Shown here in pieces: positions 48,262 to 56,358 of a stretch of DNA of 64,000 bases. Within the stretch, counting starts at the first letter, position 1. The number at the start of each line of letters is the position of its first letter. Under the pieces are notes generated by a model that made no database searches, was not told the DNA's origin, and worked only from the letters and a program-made list of their open reading frames with translations. This DNA comes from Lachnospiraceae bacterium (GTDB lineage: Bacteria > Bacillota > Clostridia > Lachnospirales > Lachnospiraceae), in the NCBI GenBank assembly GCA_017460885.1, contig JAFUAB010000002.1, positions 62,001 through 126,000 of the forward strand, read 5' to 3'. A program made the position numbers and the translations under genes.

Positions 48262-48980
48262 TGGCAAAGGACGGATCGCACCGCGGCGGCGCAAGGCCGG
48301 GAGCGGGCAGGAAAAAGAAGCCTCTGGCGGAGAAGCTGGCAGAGGGCAAGAGCACAAAGGTGATGATGGCTCCCGCCGAGCTTGAGATGGTGGATATGCC
48401 GGAGATCAGCGAGTTCATGACGGACATGCAGAGGGACGGCTCAACGCTCCATGCCAGAGATGTGTATATGGTAAATAGCGAGATGACCCTCGGCAGCCTT
48501 TTTGACGGCTCCGGGGGTTTTCCTTTGAGCGGGATGCTGGCAGGCATAGAGCCGGTCTGGTCATCGGAGATCGAGCCGTATCCCATCAGGGTAACTACAA
48601 AACGGCTGCCGCAGGTGAAGCACTATGGGGATGTGTCCGTGCTCAATGGCGCGGATCTCCCTCCCGTGGACATCATCACCTTTGGAAGCCCATGCCAGGA
48701 TCTGAGCATCGCCGGGAAAAGAGCAGGGATACATGATGGCGCAAGGTCAAACCTGTTCTTCGAGGCGGTAAGGATCATAAAGGAAATGAGGGAGGCAACA
48801 GATGGAAAATATCCAAGATACGCAGTCTGGGAAAACGTGCCGGGAGCTCTCAGCTCAAACAACGGGGATGACTTCAGGTGTGTCCTCGAAGAGCTATGCC
48901 ACGGTGAAGTTCGGCTCATACCTCGTGCAGACGAGGGCGGCGCGCAACACGGCCTACACCCTCGAATGCCCGCTGGATAA
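48261..48980 (+). pseudogene. chimera of small terminase start and truncated C5-DNA methylase
   Basis: Residues 1-70 are a P27-type small terminase start ('HRGGARPGAGRKKKPLAEKL', 'MPEISEFMTDMQRDGSTLHA', RDVY). Without a break the chain becomes a cytosine-C5 methylase: 'MTLGSLFDGSGGFPLSGMLA' (motif I), 'IITFGSPCQDLSIAGKRAGI' (motif IV with the PCQ cysteine) and AVWENVPGALSSN (motif VI). It is lost after FRCVLEEL (about 48897), before motifs VIII-X and the target-recognition domain. The last residues only shadow the LRR gene. Both joints are in frame. Neither part should work as native enzyme. Confidence 0.8.
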
Positions 48981-50826
48981 CGTAAATGACACTGAAATCT
49001 ACATCTACAGCGCATCCCAGCTCTCCGACGTGGGCGACCTGTCAGGCCTTAAGGTCGGCTATGCGGAGTTCTCCTACGCCACGAGGCTGCGCTCGTTAAA
49101 GCTCGGCGACCCAGGACGCTATTACACGAACGGGAACCTGAAGGAGCTGCACCTTGGAAACAACACCCTCCTGCAGACGATCGATATCAGGAACTGCGCG
49201 GGTCTTGGGACGGGAGACCAGAAAACGGTGGACTTATCGGGATGCGTGAACATCGAGAACGTCTACTTCGACGGCACGGCCATCGCGGGGCTTACGCTCC
49301 CGAACGGCGGTGCGATAAAGGTCCTGCACCTGCCGGGGACGATAACGGCGCTCGTTGTCCTCAACCAGGGCCAGATCACGGACTTCACCTGCCCGGATGT
49401 GACGAATGTCACAACGCTGCGGCTGGAGAACGTGTCGGATGCCATCGACAGCCTGGGGATCCTTAATTCCATCCCGGCAAGCTCCCGCGTGAGGCTCATA
49501 GGCTTCACATGGGAGGCAGAGCTGGCATCGGAGATCAGCGGCATGCTTGACGTCCTCGACACGATGAGGGGGCTCGACCAGAACGGCAGCAACGTGGCAG
49601 CCGCGCAGGTATATGGCACGATCCATGTGCCGACCGTCACTGGGAGCGTCGTGGCATCGGCAAACAGGAGGTACCCGGACATCACGATAGACTATGACCA
49701 CATCACTGCGGTCATCTACTACTACAGCGATGACGGGCTGTCCTTCCTCGGGTCGGAGACGATAACGGACGGTGCGAACGCACAGATGTCCCTGACGCAT
49801 GAGAAGGCATCCACCTCGGAATACACCTATTCCTTTGCGGGGTGGGCGGCAAGCCCGAATGCGGAGACTGCTGACCCGGACATATTGGTCAACGTGAGGG
49901 CGGACAGGAACGTGTACGAGGTCTATGCGGCAACGCCGAGGACATACACAGTGCGCTTCTGGAACGGATCAACGCTCCTAAAGACCTACACCAACGTGCC
50001 TTACGGTTCCTCCGTCACCTACGACGTGGCAGCCGAGGGGACGCCGGTCTGGACAGGCGCGGGATCGTCAGCAGACTACCTGTTCACGGGATTCTCGCCA
50101 GATGGGAGCAACGTCACGGGAGTCACGGACTGCTATGCGCAGTTCGAGTACGTGGCACAGCAGTACAAGGCATTCCTCGAGGGAACCCTGGCGCAGTACA
50201 CCGACAGGACGGGTCTTGCGACGATAGCGGAGAACGCATTCCTGAACCTGGCTGCCCTCGCAGACGTGAGCTTCCCGTCCCTTACGGCGGTTCCCGTGGG
50301 AGGGTTCCAGTACTGCCAGGCATTGGAGAGCGTGAGCCTGCCGGAGGTAACGAGCGTGGGCAACTACGGATTCTTCCAGTGCAGCGCATTGAAGTCCCTC
50401 GACCTGCCGAAGGCCACGCTTCTCGGTGCGACAAGCACGCTCGGGTACTGCACGGCTCTCACGACTGCTCTGTTCCCGAACCTCGTGGGGACGTCCTCGA
50501 ACGGATCTCTTTCCACGGGCATTTTTGCCGGGGACACGGCGATAGCAACGCTGGACATCGGAAAGGTCAAGAGCCTGGGCTCGAACGACTTCACGGCGCT
50601 CCGTGGGCTCACCACGCTCATCATAAGGAACGAGGATGCGGTGATAACCACAAGCGGATCCAGCTCACTGTTCTATTCATCGGGCCCGATATCGAGGAGC
50701 AACGGCCACATCATCGTGCCGGATGACCTCGTGGAGGCCTACCAGACGACGGGCAAGTGGGCGAACTACTCCGCCTGCATCGAGCCCATAAGCGACTACC
50801 CGGAGTATGAGATAGCGGCAGGATAA
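48802..50826 (+). CDS. BspA-type LRR tail/adhesin protein, 5'-truncated
   Basis: From about residue 35 (48900) the chain is a repeat protein: irregular LRRs ('LKVGYAEFSYATRLRSLKLG', 'LKELHLGNNTLLQTIDIRNC') and Ig/InlB-type beta repeats ('YTVRFWNGSTLLKTYTNVPY'). BspA-like LRR_5 units follow ('LADVSFPSLTAVPVGGFQYC', 'LESVSLPEVTSVGNYGFFQC'). It ends with a 'pdd.v.aY...w' type BspA terminus. Such proteins serve as phage tail or surface binding proteins. The first 33 residues merely shadow the methylase remnant, so the native start was lost in the deletion. Whether it is translated now is unclear. Confidence 0.78.
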   Translation: MENIQDTQSGKTCRELSAQTTGMTSGVSSKSYATVKFGSYLVQTRAARNTAYTLECPLDNVNDTEIYIYSASQLSDVGDLSGLKVGYAEFSYATRLRSLKLGDPGRYYTNGNLKELHLGNNTLLQTIDIRNCAGLGTGDQKTVDLSGCVNIENVYFDGTAIAGLTLPNGGAIKVLHLPGTITALVVLNQGQITDFTCPDVTNVTTLRLENVSDAIDSLGILNSIPASSRVRLIGFTWEAELASEISGMLDVLDTMRGLDQNGSNVAAAQVYGTIHVPTVTGSVVASANRRYPDITIDYDHITAVIYYYSDDGLSFLGSETITDGANAQMSLTHEKASTSEYTYSFAGWAASPNAETADPDILVNVRADRNVYEVYAATPRTYTVRFWNGSTLLKTYTNVPYGSSVTYDVAAEGTPVWTGAGSSADYLFTGFSPDGSNVTGVTDCYAQFEYVAQQYKAFLEGTLAQYTDRTGLATIAENAFLNLAALADVSFPSLTAVPVGGFQYCQALESVSLPEVTSVGNYGFFQCSALKSLDLPKATLLGATSTLGYCTALTTALFPNLVGTSSNGSLSTGIFAGDTAIATLDIGKVKSLGSNDFTALRGLTTLIIRNEDAVITTSGSSSLFYSSGPISRSNGHIIVPDDLVEAYQTTGKWANYSACIEPISDYPEYEIAAG

Positions 50827-50915
50827 AAGGAGAATTCATCCCCTGTACAGCGTGGACGGATGCGGTTTGATGGCCGCGTCGTGGACGGCTGTGCAGGGGG
50901 CATAGGAGGTATGAA

Positions 50916-51764
50916 ATGGCTGACACGAAACTGACATACAGCGACGCCGTGATCATGAAGGCATTGCTCTCGAAGGACTTCTCCCTCATCGGAGGGGCTT
51001 TCGAGGACAGCGCTCTTACGGCGATAAAGAAGTGCGCATTCCAGGGGGCGGGGGCGACGCTGGCAAAGATCGTCCTCCCATCGATAACGGCGATACCGTC
51101 AGGGGCGCTCCGTGACTGCACGGGGCTCACGACTCTTGATATCACATGGGGCGAGATCCTGACGATGGGCAGCGACGCCTTAAGGGGCGCAAGGCTCCCG
51201 GACAGTGCGCTTACGCTCTCAAAGCTCACGTCCATCGGGGACGGGGCGTTTGCGGGCTGCACGGCGCTGAAGAGCTTCTCGGCTCCCGTACTGAGCTCAT
51301 CCGGCGGCACAGACGCTGCATATGGCACGGCACAGCAGGGGGTATTCAGGGACTGCACGGGGCTTACGAGCGTGAGCCTTCCGGCCATCAGGACGACGTC
51401 GCAGTACTTTTTCCGGGGATGCACGGCACTTGCGGACGTGACCTTAACAGGACTCACCCAGATCGGGGGATTCACCTTCTACAACTGCACAGGACTCACG
51501 AAGCTGAAGTTCCCTGCGGCGGTTACGAACGTGAGCGGCAACGTGTTCAACGGATGCACGAGCCTGACCGCGGTCATCTTCCCGAACATCACGTCGGTGC
51601 CCACGGCGACCACGGCATCCTTCACGGGAAGCCCGATCTTAAGCGGCTCCTGCTATGTGTACGTGCCTGAGTCCCTGCTTTCCAGCGTGAAGGCGGCGAG
51701 CAACTGGTCAGCGGTGGCGGATATGATAAGGGCATGTGAGGATTACCCGGAGATATGCGGCTGA
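50916..51764 (+). CDS. BspA-type LRR protein (phage tail-associated)
   Basis: A 282-residue protein that begins 'MADTKLTYSDAVIMKALLSK' and is otherwise made of LRR_5 repeats of the form 'AFxgCTxLtsvxLPaxtxigxxaF'. It ends with 'PILSGSCYVYVPESLLSSVK'. It lacks a signal peptide, which suits a tail fibre or receptor-binding protein rather than a secreted adhesin. It follows a longer protein of the same type, and the two likely formed a tail-tip pair. ATG 50916 has TAGGAGGTATGAA upstream. Confidence 0.82.
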   Translation: MADTKLTYSDAVIMKALLSKDFSLIGGAFEDSALTAIKKCAFQGAGATLAKIVLPSITAIPSGALRDCTGLTTLDITWGEILTMGSDALRGARLPDSALTLSKLTSIGDGAFAGCTALKSFSAPVLSSSGGTDAAYGTAQQGVFRDCTGLTSVSLPAIRTTSQYFFRGCTALADVTLTGLTQIGGFTFYNCTGLTKLKFPAAVTNVSGNVFNGCTSLTAVIFPNITSVPTATTASFTGSPILSGSCYVYVPESLLSSVKAASNWSAVADMIRACEDYPEICG

Positions 51765-51818
51765 GAATCAAACGGGCTGTGAGGCAAGGAAGATCCCATT
51801 CACAGCCCTTTAGTATTA

Positions 51819-52100
51819 TTATTCGATGTTTAATGTGTCACGGTGGCTTCCTGTCCTTGAAAGGATCAGGGTGAGTTCTTTTTCATTGGCCTTGTAAATG
51901 AGGACCCAGTCGCCTTCGATGTGGCATTCACGGAAACCGGCCCAGTTATGATGGAGAGGGTGGTCCCTGTATTTTTTATCGAGGGGTTTCTGCTGTTGCA
52001 GCGTGGTGATGACGGGCTTCAGCAGACTGACGTCCTTGCCCTGTTTTACGAGCCTCTTGTAGTCTCTTTTGAACTGGGTGGTCTGGATGATGTCAAGCAT
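51819..52100 (-). CDS. YafQ-family toxin
   Basis: A 93-residue RelE-superfamily mRNA interferase. 'MLDIIQTTQFKRDYKRLVKQ' is the YafQ start, 'LLKPVITTLQQQKPLDKKYR' and 'DHPLHHNWAGFRECHIEGDW' the core, and VLIYKANEKELTLILSRTGSH the end. The catalytic His and Asp of YafQ (DHPL, CHIEGDW) are present. ATG 52100 overlaps the antitoxin stop by 8 bp. The pair looks intact. Confidence 0.9.
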   Translation of the reverse strand: MLDIIQTTQFKRDYKRLVKQGKDVSLLKPVITTLQQQKPLDKKYRDHPLHHNWAGFRECHIEGDWVLIYKANEKELTLILSRTGSHRDTLNIE

Positions 52101-52428
52101 TGGCAAGCTCCTCCGCCGCGATCTCCGCATCGTTTTCCGCAAAGAGCTCATCGACTGAACTGTAGCGTTTTGCCAGGATGCGGCCTGCCTCTATGTCGAG
52201 GGTCTCACGCATGGCCTCGAGGGTCTCCCGGCTGTAGTTCTCCATTCTCAGGTCGAAGGGGATGCCACCTACATTGAGGGATTTCTCAAAGAAGACCTTG
52301 ACCGCTTCCGTGAGGGTCATGCCGAGCCCGGCATAGAGCAGTTCCAGGGAGGCTTTTTTGTCTTCCTCTATCCTCATGCTGAAGTTGGCCGTTTTTATGG
52401 GCTTTGATTGGGTTGGTGTGTTTGCCAT
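52093..52428 (-). CDS. dinJ: RelB/DinJ-family antitoxin
   Basis: A 111-residue antitoxin with a ribbon-helix-helix start ('ANFSMRIEEDKKASLELLYA', 'GLGMTLTEAVKVFFEKSLNV', GGIPFDLRM) and an acidic flexible tail that binds the toxin. It has GAAAGGACGGTGACCC upstream of ATG 52428 and a TTGCAA-N17-TATAAT promoter at 52492-52464. It should repress that promoter together with YafQ. Confidence 0.9.
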   Translation of the reverse strand: MANTPTQSKPIKTANFSMRIEEDKKASLELLYAGLGMTLTEAVKVFFEKSLNVGGIPFDLRMENYSRETLEAMRETLDIEAGRILAKRYSSVDELFAENDAEIAAEELANA

Positions 52429-52463
52429 TTGGGTCACCGTCCTTTCAAATAGTCTGTGCCGTA

Positions 52464-52492
52464 ATTATAACGCTCGTGTCTGACTTTTGCAA
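52464..52492 (-). promoter_or_regulatory. promoter of the dinJ-yafQ pair
   Basis: On the minus strand TTGCAA (52492-52487) and TATAAT (52469-52464) have a 17-bp spacer and lie 36 bp upstream of the antitoxin start. Confidence 0.75.
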
Positions 52493-52546
52493 TACGGCGT
52501 TTGATAAATGCCTGCATTTTAACAATTTAATAACAATGGTGTTGAG

Positions 52547-52579
52547 GCATCACTCCCACGCGGGGCGGTGCCTTTTTTA
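52547..52579 (+). terminator. terminator before the DNA methylase gene
   Basis: GGCATC-type arm (52547-52554) pairs with GGTGCC (52567-52573) using one G-U pair, and six Ts follow. It separates the methylase gene from anything to the left on the plus strand. Confidence 0.55.
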
Positions 52580-52607
52580 TGCCCATCTGGGGGCGGGGAG
52601 GATAGAG

Positions 52608-53375
52608 ATGGAGAATACAGTAAAGTGCGAACTTATTCATGATAACTTTCAGAACATCGCAGGATACAACGTGCCGAGGGCGCAGCTTGTGATAGCCGAC
52701 ATCCCGTACAACCTCGGGGACAGGTTTTATGCTTCCCGAAGGGACTGGTATGTGGACGGCGACAACAGGAACGGGGAGGATGCCAAGAAGGCGCACAAGG
52801 CGGCATTCCATACGGACTACAGCTTCAACCTTGCGGAGTTCCTGCATTATGCGTCCCGGATGCTTAAGAAGGAGCCGGGGAAAGGGGAGAAGGACGCTCC
52901 ATGCCTCATCGTGTTCTACGCATTCGAGCAGATGCTTGACCTGATGATGCTGGCTGAGAAGGAGGGGTTCAGGCACCACATCAGCCTGACCTTTACGAAG
53001 AACTTCTCCCCGCAGGTCCTTAAAAGCAACATGCGGATCGTGGGGGCAACGGAATATGCCCTTGTGCTGTACAAGGACAAGCTGCCGAAGTTCAGGAATC
53101 TTGGGGAGGATGGCAAGAAGCACATGGTGTTCGACTGGTTCGAGTACAGACGCGATGGGAAGGAAATCCCGAAGATCCATCCTACTCAGAAGCCCGTGAA
53201 TCTGCTGATGAAGCTGATAAGCATCTTCACGGATCCGGGCGATGTGGTCATAGACCCCTGCGCAGGATCAGGCTCCACGCTACGCGCCGCGAGGGAGCTG
53301 GGACGGAATTCCTATGGCTTTGAGAGCAATGCGGAGTTCTATAACAGGGCGGTGGGACAGATGCTTGCGTCATAA
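52608..53375 (+). CDS. N4/N6 amino-DNA methyltransferase (phage type)
   Basis: A 255-residue beta-group methylase. The catalytic motif is DIPYNLG (residues 31-37, a DPPY variant with Ile), and the SAM-binding motif near the end is 'VVIDPCAGSGSTLRAARELG', followed by the 'ygfE.n.efy..a' signature. KIHPTQKPVNLLMKLISIFT is the usual target-site approach. ATG 52608 has GGGGAGGATAG upstream; the frame from 52404 has no ribosome site. It may shield phage DNA from host restriction. No partner nuclease is adjacent. Confidence 0.9.
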   Translation: MENTVKCELIHDNFQNIAGYNVPRAQLVIADIPYNLGDRFYASRRDWYVDGDNRNGEDAKKAHKAAFHTDYSFNLAEFLHYASRMLKKEPGKGEKDAPCLIVFYAFEQMLDLMMLAEKEGFRHHISLTFTKNFSPQVLKSNMRIVGATEYALVLYKDKLPKFRNLGEDGKKHMVFDWFEYRRDGKEIPKIHPTQKPVNLLMKLISIFTDPGDVVIDPCAGSGSTLRAARELGRNSYGFESNAEFYNRAVGQMLAS

Positions 53376-53376
53376 A

Positions 53377-53476
53377 CTGCACAGATCATGGGGCGGTATT
53401 CTCCTACATCTTTGTGCAGCATTTGCCTCACATATTTGCAGATATGAGTTGCTATCCTGTGCCGTAACGGTAATAT
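53377..53476 (+). promoter_or_regulatory. shared island promoter with upstream hairpin, copy 2
   Basis: A hairpin closed by CTGCACA (53377-53383) and TGTGCAG (53413-53419) lies 30 bp upstream of TTGCTA (53449-53454) and TAATAT (53471-53476), spacer 16. The 25 bp at 53459-53483 are identical to 55523-55547. The leader then carries CGAAAGGAAAGCACAGC and AGGAGG. Confidence 0.7.
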
Positions 53477-53518
53477 GTCCATACCGAAAGGAAAGCACAG
53501 CCAAAGGAGGGCAGAGGC

Positions 53519-53779
53519 ATGAGGTACATCGACAGGACAGGATGCAAAAGCATGAGCGACAGGGGAGAGGACAGGGAGATCCAGAGACTCGGGAAGCTCA
53601 CACGGACGGCCACGAAGATAGCGGAGCAGAACCGCCTCGGAGTCCTCAAGAACGGCAGAGGCTACTACCTGGTGATCAGGGAATGCGGACTCGGGGCCTA
53701 CAGGGACATGCTGAAGGACCTCGGAGAGGTTGACGAATACCTCAAGCACCTCGATGACCACGAGGACGCAAGGCTGTAA
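53519..53779 (+). CDS. small island protein
   Basis: An 86-residue charged helical protein ('DREIQRLGKLTRTATKIAEQ', 'MLKDLGEVDEYLKHLDDHED') with a short beta piece (GRGYYLVIREC). ATG 53519 follows AAAGGAGGGCAGAGGC. It is the first gene behind copy 2 of the shared promoter. I do not recognise it. Confidence 0.6.
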   Translation: MRYIDRTGCKSMSDRGEDREIQRLGKLTRTATKIAEQNRLGVLKNGRGYYLVIRECGLGAYRDMLKDLGEVDEYLKHLDDHEDARL

Positions 53780-53794
53780 AGGAGGATGGAGACC

Positions 53795-54028
53795 ATGACA
53801 AGGCAGAAGAAGGAACTGATCAGAAAGATTAAAGAGAATGAAAACTTCATCGCAGCGGATGAGGCACTCGGCTGCGGCTTTGCTCCCGCGGGCTTTTACG
53901 AGCCGCTGGAGAGGGAAGCGTGGGGACTGAGGGACGAGCTTGCCCGGCTCAGCGGATACAGGGATGCGATGGAGATGATGTATGACACGAGGGGATATGC
54001 AGCAGACCCGGAGATCCCGTTTTTATGA
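53795..54028 (+). CDS. small helical island protein
   Basis: A 77-residue protein ('RQKKELIRKIKENENFIAAD', 'GFYEPLEREAWGLRDELARL') likely forming a helical hairpin. ATG 53795 is 9 nt behind AAAGGAGG, whereas ATG 53786 sits directly on it. It shares the 'GAGACCATGAC' start context with the gene at 54301. No family is recognised. Confidence 0.6.
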   Translation: MTRQKKELIRKIKENENFIAADEALGCGFAPAGFYEPLEREAWGLRDELARLSGYRDAMEMMYDTRGYAADPEIPFL

Positions 54029-54040
54029 GAGGAGGTTACT

Positions 54041-54152
54041 ATGGGCATAGTAACTATGGACAAGGTAAACTATGGATATGTCAGCGAAAGGCTAAGGCAA
54101 AGAGCTCCTGTATCTTAGGAGGGAGCTTGAAGCCTTAAGGCAGGAGCGCTGA
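54041..54152 (+). pseudogene. tiny coiled-coil gene with a frameshift
   Basis: ATG 54041 has GAGAGGAGGTTACT upstream and opens MGIVTMDKVNYGYVSERLR. The sense then continues one frame away as KELLYLRRELEALRQER to TGA 54150-54152. The joint is near 54095. The intact form would be a helical peptide of about 37 residues, like its small neighbours. Confidence 0.4.
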
Positions 54153-54154
54153 AT

Positions 54155-54256
54155 TGTACACAAATAAGGGGCTTAACGGTTCCTTATCCTTGTGTACATT
54201 ATGAGCCGACAATTTGCAGATATAAGTTGCTATGGCCTCCGATAGTACGGTAATGT
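54155..54256 (+). promoter_or_regulatory. shared island promoter with upstream hairpin, copy 3
   Basis: TGTACACAA/TTGTGTACA (54155-54163 and 54190-54198) closes a hairpin with an inner ATAAGG/CCTTAT stem. TTGCTA (54227-54232) and TAATGT (54251-54256) follow with an 18-bp spacer. AAAAGACAAGCACAACC and AAGGAGG come next, as in the other copies. Confidence 0.65.
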
Positions 54257-54300
54257 ACACACTACCAAAAGACAAGCACAACCGAAGGAGGGCAGAGACC

Positions 54301-54501
54301 ATGACGAGATTTGAAAAAGACCTGCAGACAGCAAAAACAGACATCGATGAACTGGACTTCATCTTAAGAGACCGCAAGGCAGAGCTTGACAGGCTTTGGG
54401 AGAAGGGAAAGGCAGAGAAGAACGGTTTCCGCCAGACCTGCATCGCACAGGAATACACAAGACTGAAAGCGCAGTACGATGAGCTTTCCGAGTACATTTG
54501 A
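54301..54501 (+). CDS. small coiled-coil island protein
   Basis: A 66-residue protein that is one long heptad-type helix region ('FEKDLQTAKTDIDELDFILR', 'DRKAELDRLWEKGKAEKNGF'). ATG 54301 follows GAAGGAGGGCAGAGACC; the frame from 54232 runs through the promoter. It is driven by copy 3 of the shared promoter and followed by the gene at 54515. Confidence 0.6.
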   Translation: MTRFEKDLQTAKTDIDELDFILRDRKAELDRLWEKGKAEKNGFRQTCIAQEYTRLKAQYDELSEYI

Positions 54502-54514
54502 GGGAGGACCAGAG

Positions 54515-54739
54515 ATGAAGCAGATGAAGAACCTGACCTACAGGAACCTGATGAGCGTGATCCACAAGATCGAGGCGAAGGGATACACCTTCGAGGAAGC
54601 GGAGCCGATGGCGAGGAGGATATTTGAGGACTTCAAGGCACAGCCGCTGGGCTTGAGCATAGAGAGCCGGATCGGGATGATCCTGAGCAAAGCGGAATGG
54701 GAAGCGCAGATGGAAAATGTAGTTGACTGGGTCAAATGA
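54515..54739 (+). CDS. small island protein
   Basis: A 74-residue protein ('MKNLTYRNLMSVIHKIEAKG', 'YTFEEAEPMARRIFEDFKAQ') with mostly helical content. ATG 54515 follows GAGGGAGGACCAGAG. Its end overlaps the vapC stop on the other strand. No family is recognised. Confidence 0.6.
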   Translation: MKQMKNLTYRNLMSVIHKIEAKGYTFEEAEPMARRIFEDFKAQPLGLSIESRIGMILSKAEWEAQMENVVDWVK

Positions 54740-55136
54740 CCCAATCCTCAACATTTAGCCTTTCGACTCGGTTAAACTCCCGTGTATTGTGAGTAACCAG
54801 CGTAAAATTCCGGGAACGAGCATGGGCGGCAATAAGCATATCATTTCCACCAATTATGATCCCGGCGGTTTTTAGCTTTTGCCTTATATCCCCATACTCA
54901 AAGGCTGCGTCTGAATCGAAAGGCAAAATTGCAATGTTTGAGAGAAACATCAGCAGAGCCATCCTGTTCTTTTCAGGCTTAGAGCTTCTATATACGCCAA
55001 ATTCAAGCTCTGCCATTGTTATAGATGAGATGCAGATTTCAGACGGATCATGCTGCAGAAGCCTTTCCAATACGCAAGCGGGTTCTCTGTTTTTGGCGTA
55101 AGCTATGGTGCAGGTATCCAACATATAGCGGATCAT
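54732..55136 (-). CDS. vapC: VapC-type PIN-domain toxin
   Basis: A 134-residue PIN-domain ribonuclease. The four acidic positions are visible in MIRYMLDTCTIAY (Asp7), 'ISSITMAELEFGVYRSSKPE' (Glu), 'AGIIIGGNDMLIAAHARSRN' (Asp) and LVTHNTREFNRV. VapC toxins usually cleave initiator tRNA or rRNA. The start overlaps the vapB stop (ATGA). The module looks complete. Confidence 0.92.
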   Translation of the reverse strand: MIRYMLDTCTIAYAKNREPACVLERLLQHDPSEICISSITMAELEFGVYRSSKPEKNRMALLMFLSNIAILPFDSDAAFEYGDIRQKLKTAGIIIGGNDMLIAAHARSRNFTLVTHNTREFNRVERLNVEDWVI

Positions 55137-55366
55137 ATGACAACCTCACGTTCTTCCAGAGGAAGCTGTCCTATCTCTTCAGATAAAAAATCATCCGTAA
55201 AGAGATCAAGGCTTGTGAGAAGACTCTGCCAGCGATCTTCTTTTGGAAACAGCATAACTACATTGCCAATGCGGTTAACAAATACCTCTTCGTTGTCAAA
55301 CCGGCAGGTTTTTGGAAGACGTACCGCTTGACTGCCGCCATTTGAGAATACTTTTGCTACATCCAT
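55133..55366 (-). CDS. vapB: VapB/MazE-type AbrB antitoxin
   Basis: A 77-residue antitoxin with a swapped-hairpin AbrB start ('MDVAKVFSNGGSQAVRLPKT', CRFDNEEVFVNRIGN) and a toxin-binding tail. AAAAGGAGGTAATTATC precedes the ATG. The promoter region contains AAGTATATACTT and AGTATA half sites that it may bind with VapC. Confidence 0.9.
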   Translation of the reverse strand: MDVAKVFSNGGSQAVRLPKTCRFDNEEVFVNRIGNVVMLFPKEDRWQSLLTSLDLFTDDFLSEEIGQLPLEEREVVI

Positions 55367-55389
55367 GATAATTACCTCCTTTTAATATA

Positions 55390-55419
55390 AGTATAGACTA
55401 AAGTATATACTTCTGTCAA
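55390..55419 (-). promoter_or_regulatory. vapBC promoter and palindromic operator
   Basis: On the minus strand TTGACA (55419-55414) and TATACT (55395-55390) are 18 bp apart. The spacer holds the palindrome AAGTATATACTT (55401-55412), a likely VapB site. Confidence 0.7.
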
Positions 55420-55441
55420 GAGGGTGATTATCTGTGTGATC

Positions 55442-55540
55442 TACACCAGATAAGGGGCATGACAGCCTCTTATTTTTGTGTACTTTATGGCAGTAAATAT
55501 CGCAGAATCCGCTTGCTATCGTGTGCCGTAACGGTAATAT
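55442..55540 (+). promoter_or_regulatory. shared island promoter with upstream hairpin, copy 4
   Basis: TACAC/GTGTA (55442-55446 and 55478-55482) closes a hairpin whose inner stem is ATAAGGGGC/GCCTCTTAT (55450-55458 and 55465-55473), followed by five Ts. TTGCTA (55513-55518) and TAATAT (55535-55540) follow, spacer 16. It shares 25 identical bases with copy 2. Confidence 0.7.
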
Positions 55541-55589
55541 GTCCATAACAAAAGACAAGCACAGCCCGCGGGGCAAGGAGGATAAAGCG

Positions 55590-55979
55590 ATGACGAGCAG
55601 ATTTCAGCAGGAACTTTCAGGAAGCCTTGGAGAGTATTGGAAGGCCGCAGCCGAGAAGGAGATCGAGAAGATGAGCCAGAGGGCGCTGGACGGCGAGATC
55701 TTCTTCGGAGCGGACGGGGTTTGCAGATGGAAGAGCAACAACAGGATCCTCCCCACGGAATGCCGCCAGAAGCTCGCCTACACGCCTTACAGAGACCTTT
55801 TCAACGAGGAAGCCTGCAGGGCAGCGGAGGAGAAGGAAACAGCGGAGGCACTTGAAGCCTACCGCAGGAGCCGCCGGGAGACAACCCTCGAGGAGAGGAT
55901 GGAGATGCAGGCAGCCTTCGGAAAGGGTTATGGCTACGAGAAAAAAGGCACAGGCGGGGCAGACGGCTCCCATCAATGA
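55590..55979 (+). CDS. hypothetical island protein
   Basis: A 129-residue, highly charged helical protein ('RFQQELSGSLGEYWKAAAEK', 'KSNNRILPTECRQKLAYTPY', 'ETTLEERMEMQAAFGKGYGY'). ATG 55590 follows GGGGCAAGGAGGATAAAGC. Its last 50 bp overlap the next gene in another frame. It is the first gene behind copy 4 of the shared promoter. No family is recognised. Confidence 0.6.
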   Translation: MTSRFQQELSGSLGEYWKAAAEKEIEKMSQRALDGEIFFGADGVCRWKSNNRILPTECRQKLAYTPYRDLFNEEACRAAEEKETAEALEAYRRSRRETTLEERMEMQAAFGKGYGYEKKGTGGADGSHQ

Positions 55980-56202
55980 GGCAAAGGCTCTGGCGGAGGC
56001 GCTTAGTCCGCAGGGAACGAGCGCGGACAAGCCCGCAGTAGAGGCAGAGCAGCCCACAGTGGAGAGAGTGGAACAGCCCACAGTGGATACGGAGCAGCCC
56101 ACGGCAGAGGCGTCAGAGGCACCGACGGAGACAGCGACGAAGGCTGAGGCGGAAACAGCGGCGAAGGCCAGTCTGCGATATGCTCGGATGGGACAGCTTT
56201 GA
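55930..56202 (+). CDS. Glu/Ala/Pro-repeat protein, probably truncated
   Basis: A 90-residue disordered protein with a basic start (MATRKKAQAGQ) and repeats of the type EQPTVE/EQPTVDTEQPTAE, then an Ala/Glu/Thr tail. At 56171 the coding sense appears to switch frame into VCDMLGWDSFDEKRFEEEG and MDLKIEGEKLSMMTV (stop 56272-56274). That piece looks like the end of a separate structured domain. A one-base change or a deletion joint may have split the gene. From 56275 to 56620 only a terminator and an inverted repeat are seen. Confidence 0.5.
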   Translation: MATRKKAQAGQTAPINEAKALAEALSPQGTSADKPAVEAEQPTVERVEQPTVDTEQPTAEASEAPTETATKAEAETAAKASLRYARMGQL

Positions 56203-56358
56203 CGAGAAGCGGTTCGAGGAAGAGGGAATGGACCTTAAAATAGAGGGCGAGAAACTGAGTATGATGACAGTATAGGAACATTTCCCGGATGTGCGGAGTG
56301 GAGTGATTTCGGCTCCAAGGTGAGCGATAAGGACGGATGAAATGAATAACGCAAATGA

